A stretch of 64,000 nt of DNA from Thinopyrum elongatum (taxonomy: Eukaryota; Streptophyta; Magnoliopsida; Poales; Poaceae): positions 442,543,292 through 442,607,291 of the forward strand of contig CM022297.1 of assembly GCA_011799875.1 (NCBI GenBank), given 5' to 3'. Both the position numbers and the translations under genes were made by a program. Shown here in pieces: positions 58,612 through 64,000 of this stretch. Each line of letters begins with the position of its first letter. Position 1 is the stretch's first letter. The notes under the pieces are model-generated. The model did no database searches and was not told the origin of the DNA. It saw only the letters and a list, made by a program, of their open reading frames with translations.

Positions 58612-59514
58612 TCACTTCCTTCCTCTCTTAGAGCACCCCTCGTTCATAGTTTTCTTGCGACGACGAGGAACCTCTTTTTGGAATGGGTCTAGGCTGAATG
58701 GGTCCGCGTGAAGGTGTGAAATCCTTTTCGCTTGGGAAACGGGTGGTGCATCCATCATTTGTCAGATATTCATCTCCTCCGGGCCCTCATCCTACGAGTC
58801 CTCCCCTTCCTCCTCAGATTCATCAACTTGCCTAGAAGATTCACCAGCATGGCTTCTAGTAGCACCGGCGTGGCTAGAAGAAGCGGTGGCTCCACTTGCC
58901 TGCATCGATATGCCAGGAGCATGCACATCAATGGTGGTAGGGCTTGTGCACCCAAGAATGGTGACTAGCCTCCTGTAGCGTTTCATGAAGCGCTGCAACA
59001 ACGACAAAAAGATAAAAACATTTTCAATGCAAAGATAAAGATTTATGAAGTAAACAATAGCAAAATTTCTGTAATTGTGTTGTCTTCTTGGAAATGAACA
59101 TGCAAACATCTATAACTCACACCAAAAGAAGAACCATGTGCTTACAGAAGCATTTAAATGGAAGATAAAGATTTGTGAAATAAAAAAGTTGGGTAAGAAA
59201 TTCGAGTGCTTACTTTCATCGTTTCCCTCAAGGTAGCATCAGAGTCCATAGTCCCGGGGTTATGTATGAGTGCGTTTGAGCCTTCGATGATACTTCTATT
59301 GAGCTCAAAAGTCTACAAATTCAACGTGAGCTCGAAGTGGTGCACAATCAAGATAATATCAATCTGTTCTCCAAATAATTTCACAGGACTTACCACTCTA
59401 TTGGTCATGGGCGCATACTCTCTATGAGAACCATGTGTACTTCTCACCGTGGCGTCGTACTCATCGTCCGAGCAAGCATTTGCCTCATTATCTGCAAGAT
59501 CTGTGTTGGTCCAC
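58612..59514 (-). pseudogene. 3' part of an unrecognised three-exon gene, cut by a Gypsy LTR
   Basis: Minus-strand exons 59514-59394, 59312-59214 and 58992-58612 with GT-AG borders (donors GTAAGT and GTAAGC) and phase 0 at both. They read WTNTDLADNEANACSDDEYD, then TFELNRSIIEGSNALIHNPG, then RFMKRYRRLVTILGC and a Ser/Ala-rich acidic tail. In-frame stops near 58796 and 58768 may be the true end or decay; beyond them the frame continues to 58612 with basic RRRKKTMNEG. The 5' part is lost at the LTR start at 59515. The C-terminal layout resembles plant mobile-domain proteins of transposons, but this is a weak guess. Confidence 0.5.
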
Positions 59515-61043
59515 TGATAACCCACAAGTATAGGGGATCAATTCTAGCCTTTCTCGATAAGTAAGAGTGTTGAACCCAATGAGGAGCTAAAGGTAGAACA
59601 AATATTTTCTCAAGTTCTATCGACCATCGATACAACTCTACGCACATTTTACATTTGCTTTACCTAGAATAAATATGAAACTAGAAGTACTTTGTAGGTG
59701 AACTAGGATAGGTTTGCAAGAATAAAACTAGAGATACTTAGCGGAAATAAAACTAGGAGTAAATTTCAAGATAATAAAGTTAGGTATTTAGTAGAGAGCT
59801 TTTTGTCACAAGAAAGTATTTGTCCCTAGGCAATCGATAACTAGACCGGTAATCATTATTGCAATTTTATATGAGGGAGAGGCATGAGCTAACATACTTT
59901 CTCTACTTGGATCATATGCACTTATGATTGGAACTCTATCAAGCATCCGGAACTACCAAAGATCATTAAGGTAAAACCCAACCATAGCATTAAGTATCAA
60001 GTCCTCTTTACTCCCATACTCAACAACCCACTTACTCGGGTCTGTGCTTCTGTCACTCATGCCACCCACCATAAGTGAATCATGAACATGTTGCAACACC
60101 CTACAGCGAGAATCCCTCATGCTTGTGTGACACGGAGAGCACCATAGGACAACACCAATAATAAAACATACAACTCAAACCAATCACGATCATCAATCAA
60201 CCCATAGGACAAAACAAATCTACTCAAACATCATAGGATAGCCACAAATCATTGGATAATGATATATAGCATTGATCACCATGTTTAAGTAGAGATTACA
60301 GTGGGGAGAAGAGGTGTTACACCGCTACATAGAGGGGGAGAGAGTTGGTGTTGACGGTAGCGAGGTTGTTGGTGTAGATTATCGTCATGATCCTTGCCCC
60401 GGCGGCACTCCGGTGCCACCGGGAGAGAGGGGAGAGAGCCCCCCTCCTTCTTATTCTTCCTTGGTCTCCCCCCTAGATGGGAGGAGGGTTTCCCCTTTGG
60501 TCCATGGCATCCATGGCGGTGGAGGGGCGAGAGCTCGTCCGAGATTGGATCTCTCTCTCTGTTTTTCTTCTGTTTCGCGTTCCTGTTTTCTGGCATTTCA
60601 CCGTTTCTTAAATTCCTGGAGATCCGTAACTCCAATTGGGATGAAATTTTAACACGATTTTCTTCCAGATATTATCTTTCTTGCGGCGAAATAAGGGCAC
60701 CAACCGCCTTACAGGGGCCCCACAAGCCTGCTGGCCGCGCCCAGGGTAGTGGGCGCGCCTCTCGAGCTTGTGGGTCCCTCGGGCATCATATCGCATTGAT
60801 TATTTTTCCAAAAAAATCATGAATATTCCAAAATAAATCTCCATAAATTTTTATCGCGTTTGGACTTTGTTTGGTATGGATATTCTGCGAAACAAAAAAC
60901 ATGCAACAAACAGGAACTGACACTGGGCACTGGATCAATATGTTAGTCCCAAAAATAATATAAAATGTTGCCAAAAGTATATGAAAGTTGTAGAATATTG
61001 GTATGAAACAATCAAAAATTATAGATTCGATGGAGACGTATCA
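59515..61043 (-). mobile_element. 3' LTR of another minus-strand Gypsy element
   Basis: 1529 bp. The plus strand starts TGATAACCCACAAG and ends GGAGACGTATCA. It is next to a polypurine tract (AAGCTAGGGGATGC on the minus strand, 61044-61057). It shares its termini with the LTRs at 42447 and 50362 but the body differs, so it is a related family. Confidence 0.88.
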
Positions 61044-62413
61044 GCATCCCCTAGCTTAATTCCTGCTCGTCCTCGAGTAGGTAAATGTAAAAAAGATAAT
61101 TTTTGATGTGAAATGCTACCTAGCATAATCTTGATCATATAATCTAATCATGGCATGGATGTTAAGACACGAGTGATTCAAAGCAATAGTCTATAATTTG
61201 ATATAAAGACATCAATACTCAGGCATCCCAACAAACAATCATGTCTTTCAAAATATCAATGCTAAAGAACGTTATCCCTACAAAATCATATAGCATTGTC
61301 ATGCTCCATCTTCTTAACACAAAGTATTTATCATGCACAACCCTGATGACAAGCCGAGCAATTGGTTCATACTTTTAACGCGCTTCAGCTTTTTCAACCC
61401 CCACGCAATACATGAGCGCAAGCCATGGATATAGCACTATGGGTGGAATAGAGTATGGTGATAGAGATAATATGGAGAAGACAAAAAAGGAAGAAAGTCC
61501 CACATCGACGGGGCTAATCAACGGGCTATGGAGATGCCCATCAATTGATGTCAATGCGAGGAGTAGGGATTGCCATGGAACGGATGCACTAAGAGCTATA
61601 AGTGTATGAAAGCTCAAACTGAAAACTAAGTGGGTGTGCATCCAACTTGCTTGCTAATGAAGACCTCGGGTATTTGAGGAAGCCCATCATCGGAATATAC
61701 AAGCCAAGTTCTATAATGAAAAATTCCCACTAGTATATGAAAGTGACAACATAGGAGACTCTCTATATGAAAAACATGGTGCTACTCTGAAGCACAAGCA
61801 TGGAAAAGGATAGTAACATAGCCCCTTCTCTCTTTTTCTCTCATTTTTTTTTCATTTTTTCATTTATTTTTTTCTTTTTGTTGGGCTCTTTTTGGCCTCT
61901 CTTTTTTCGTTAGGAGTCTCATCCTGACTTGTGGGGGAATCACAGTCTCCATCATCCTTTCCTCACTGGGGCAATGCTCTAATAATGATGATCATCACAC
62001 TTTTATTTACTTACAAATCGATACAACTAATACATGATGACTCTATATGGATGCCTCTGGCAGTGTACCAGGATGTGCAATGATCTAGCATAGCAAAGAT
62101 ATCAAAAAACAAATAAGCCATGAAAATATCATGCTAGCTATCTTATGATCATGCAAGGCAATATGACAATGAATGCTCGAGTCATGTATATGATGATGAT
62201 GGAAGTTGCATGGCAATATATCTCAGAATGGCTATGGAAATGCCATAATAGGTAGGTATGGTGGTTGTTTTGAGGATGATATAATGAGGCTTATGTGTGA
62301 TAGAGCGTATCATATCATGGGGTTTGGATGCACCAGCGAAGTTTGCACCAACTCTTGAGGTGAGAAAGGGCAATGCACGGTACCGAAGAGGCTAGTAAAT
62401 TGTGGAAAGGTGA
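61044..62413 (-). mobile_element. Internal remnant of that Gypsy element
   Basis: Polypurine tract plus about 1.35 kb of non-coding internal DNA with T-rich runs (61840-61910). No gene is recognised. It ends at the CACTA terminus, so the remainder is lost or lies outside the window. Confidence 0.65.
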
Positions 62414-63080
62414 CACTACTGCAGGATGGTCCAAACCTGATAGTCCAATCAGAGACCCTTCGACAAAACTGTGTGCGATGGATCAATCACAAACGGTGAT
62501 GTAATAAAACCGTCAAAAAAGATGCAAAACGTTTGCGATGGCGGTGACATCAAACACGGTTCAGATTAGAGTTGCGTGTGCGATGCGTGACAAATGGTTA
62601 ATCCAGTAGAACTATTTGCGATGAGGCAGAACAACAGAAACGGGCAGCCAGATGAGGGTGTGTGCGATATATGGCATACAGTTCACTAGGATGAACTGTG
62701 TGTGATTAGGCAACACAATAGAAACGGTCAGCTAGATCAAGGTGTGTGCGATGGAGGGCATACAGTTCACTCGGATGAACTATTTGCGATGAGCCAAGAC
62801 AACAGAAACAGTTCAACTAAACAAGATGTGTGTGATACGCGGCAAACAGGTTCATAATCAAAAATGTGTGCGAAGACCAATAATAACACAAACGATTGCT
62901 GCTAATGAGCCGTGTGATTTGCTCTGTCTACGATTGCTGCTAACACCGAGTCGGGCGGGACGCGAGCAGAGCGCACCGTGGCCGCCTCAACCGGGAGCAA
63001 CCACACGCATAGAGCAATTGAACACGCAGGGAATGATCATCTACAAGCCGGTCGGCAGTTGCGTTGCTGCGTAGAGAGCG
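62414..63080. mobile_element. Terminus of a CACTA transposon
   Basis: Starts CACTACTGCAGGATGGTCC, a Triticeae CACTA-type end, followed by subterminal words TGTGTGCGATG, GAAACGGTCAG and CATACAGTTCACT. The second terminus is not in the window; the inner limit given is arbitrary. It may extend through the gene start at 63633. Confidence 0.75.
62610..62858 (+). repeat. CACTA subterminal repeats, three 84-bp units
   Basis: Units start at 62610, 62694 and 62778 with AACT(A/G)TTTGCGATGAG-like words and share ACAGAAACGG and GTGTGTGCGAT. Such repeats are the usual transposase binding area of CACTA elements. Confidence 0.8.
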
Positions 63081-63094
63081 GCCGTGTGCTACTA

Positions 63095-63290
63095 CCTCCG
63101 TCTTGGTCTATTAGTCCCCTTTATATTCTGTGCCATATTTTGACCTTAAATTTAACCAACAAAATGTTAACGCATGTTATCTAAATTATATAATTGGAAA
63201 CTATGTTCAAATACGAATCCAATGATATAATCATTGGCGACATGCATTCGTATTTTATTAGTTAAATCCTACTTATAAACCAGGACGGGG
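63095..63290. mobile_element. Stowaway-like MITE
   Basis: The left end CCTCCGTCTTGGTCTATTAG and the inverted right end CTTATAAACCAGGACGGGG pair imperfectly. TA precedes the left end at 63093-63094. No coding capacity. Confidence 0.65.
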
Positions 63291-63544
63291 ACAGGGTTGT
63301 AGGTAATAAAATCGCAAATGTTTTTTTATTAACCGTATGTGTACATGTCCTTTCGTCCTCCTCTCGCATGTCTTGTTACCCCGCTGCCGCAGACGGCTTC
63401 GAGCGCAAGCTTGAGCAGCGCACGGGGGCATTCTTTTGGCCAAACAATGGTGAGCCCATTCCCGCGTAACCGCGTAGGTTCCCGCGCAAGCTTCCTGCCC
63501 GACTCGGTGAAATCCCCCAAAATCCCGATGCTTACCAGCCTGCT

Positions 63545-63551
63545 ATATAAA
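63545..63551 (+). promoter_or_regulatory. Probable TATA box
   Basis: TATATAA, about 88 bp ahead of the ATG at 63633, followed by a C-rich leader with CTCC words. Confidence 0.6.
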
Positions 63552-63632
63552 CCGTCATGACCGGCGAGTCCTGCGTCGCATTTCCCCCTCCATCCCTGTA
63601 GCTTATCTCGTCTGCTTCTCCCACAATCGCCA

Positions 63633-64000
63633 ATGGCACCGGTCCGTCGTTGTCGCTCAGCCACTCCGCCGTCATCAGAGGACAACTCCAGCTGGGAGAC
63701 TACACCGCGGCGGTGGCTCAGTCCTGGGCGTAGTGTAGTGTGCTTGACGTCCCTCCTGTTGGCTGTGCGCAGAACACCCACCACATGCTCCGCCGCCGCT
63801 GCCCGTCGGCAGCTGTTGCCGGCCGCCGTTGCCGCCACCCCACCGTCTGCCGCCGTGGCCGCCACACCACCGTCGAAAGCCAGGGCCATCGCCCGCTCCG
63901 CCGCCGCGGCCCGAAGGCGGGAGGTGGCCGTCATGGCTGCCACCCCACTGCCGGCCATCGTGGCCATCACCCGCTCCGCCACCGCGGCCCGAAGGCGGGA
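63633..64000 (+). CDS. 5' end of an Ala/Arg-rich reading frame, open at the window edge
   Basis: Starts ATG at 63633 with AATGG context and stays open for all 122 codons to the right edge. It begins MAPVRRCRSATPPSSEDNSS, has a hydrophobic CLTSLLLAV at about 38-46, and then imperfect repeats of AATPP and of RSAAAARRR. The DNA near 63885-63922 recurs at 63963-64000 (CCCGCTCCGCC...CCCGAAGGCGGGA). A TATA box lies upstream. It may be a gene carried in the CACTA element, whose end is 1.2 kb away, or a host gene. A 217-residue frame on the other strand is probably its GC-rich shadow. Confidence 0.5.
   Translation, partial: MAPVRRCRSATPPSSEDNSSWETTPRRWLSPGRSVVCLTSLLLAVRRTPTTCSAAAARRQLLPAAVAATPPSAAVAATPPSKARAIARSAAAARRREVAVMAATPLPAIVAITRSATAARRR

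Noticed and set aside
63329..63982. 217-residue minus-strand frame, Ala/Arg/Gly-rich
   Set aside because: Opposite the plus-strand frame with TATA box at 63633; the repeats make both strands open, and its C-terminal part crosses the promoter region.

Overview
The window looks like nuclear DNA of a Triticeae grass (wheat, Aegilops or a close relative). This rests on the transposons: Stowaway MITEs with CTCCCTCCGT termini, WIS/Angela/BARE-like Copia LTRs, Gypsy LTRs starting TGATACGTCTCC, a CACTA end starting CACTACTGCAGG, and a tRNA-derived SINE. About nine tenths of the window is transposons nested in transposons. I found no rRNA, tRNA gene, CRISPR array or bacterial-type operon.

Region by region. 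1-2740 holds the 3' end of a host gene (three phase-compatible exons, stop at 2071-2073). Most of its exon 1 fragment, part of intron 1 and downstream DNA recur at 8180-10215, so 249-7440 and 8180-10215 are two diverged copies of one duplicated segment. Each copy collected its own small elements: Tourist-like, Stowaway, SINE, LINE-like and Mutator-type MITEs. Several have exact target-site duplications, and some have an empty site in the other copy.

11034-59514 is a large, old Mutator-like element (MULE). Its transposase gene starts at 11454-12844 and resumes at 51764-53115 (MULE catalytic region, SWIM finger, zinc knuckle). A GRF-type zinc-finger gene follows at 53222-53860. Minus-strand genes lie at 56451-58049, where the first exon and intron repeat the 5' end of the transposase gene in inverted orientation, and at 58612-59514.

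12845-51763 is a retrotransposon nest inside the MULE. From outside in: (1) an Athila-like Gypsy element on the minus strand (42447-51763); (2) a WIS/Angela-like Copia element on the minus strand (13824-15143 plus 36264-42446); (3) a decayed Copia-type element on the plus strand (15144-36263, TSD GTAAC); (4) a chromodomain Gypsy array LTR-internal-LTR-internal-LTR remnant (24435-36059, TSD CTATC). The left edge also has a truncated plus-strand Copia LTR joined head to head with the minus-strand LTR, which marks a deletion.

The right end has a solo Gypsy LTR (54549-56210, TSD GTATG), a Gypsy 3' LTR plus internal part (59515-62413), a CACTA terminus with subterminal repeats (62414 onward), a MITE, and a TATA box followed by an Ala/Arg-rich reading frame that runs off the window (63633-64000).

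The most informative observations are the unequal-crossover signature in the Gypsy array, the inverted reuse of the MULE transposase 5' end by an unrelated gene, and the paired occupied and empty sites in the duplicated host segment. All family names come from motifs I could read; no database search was run.
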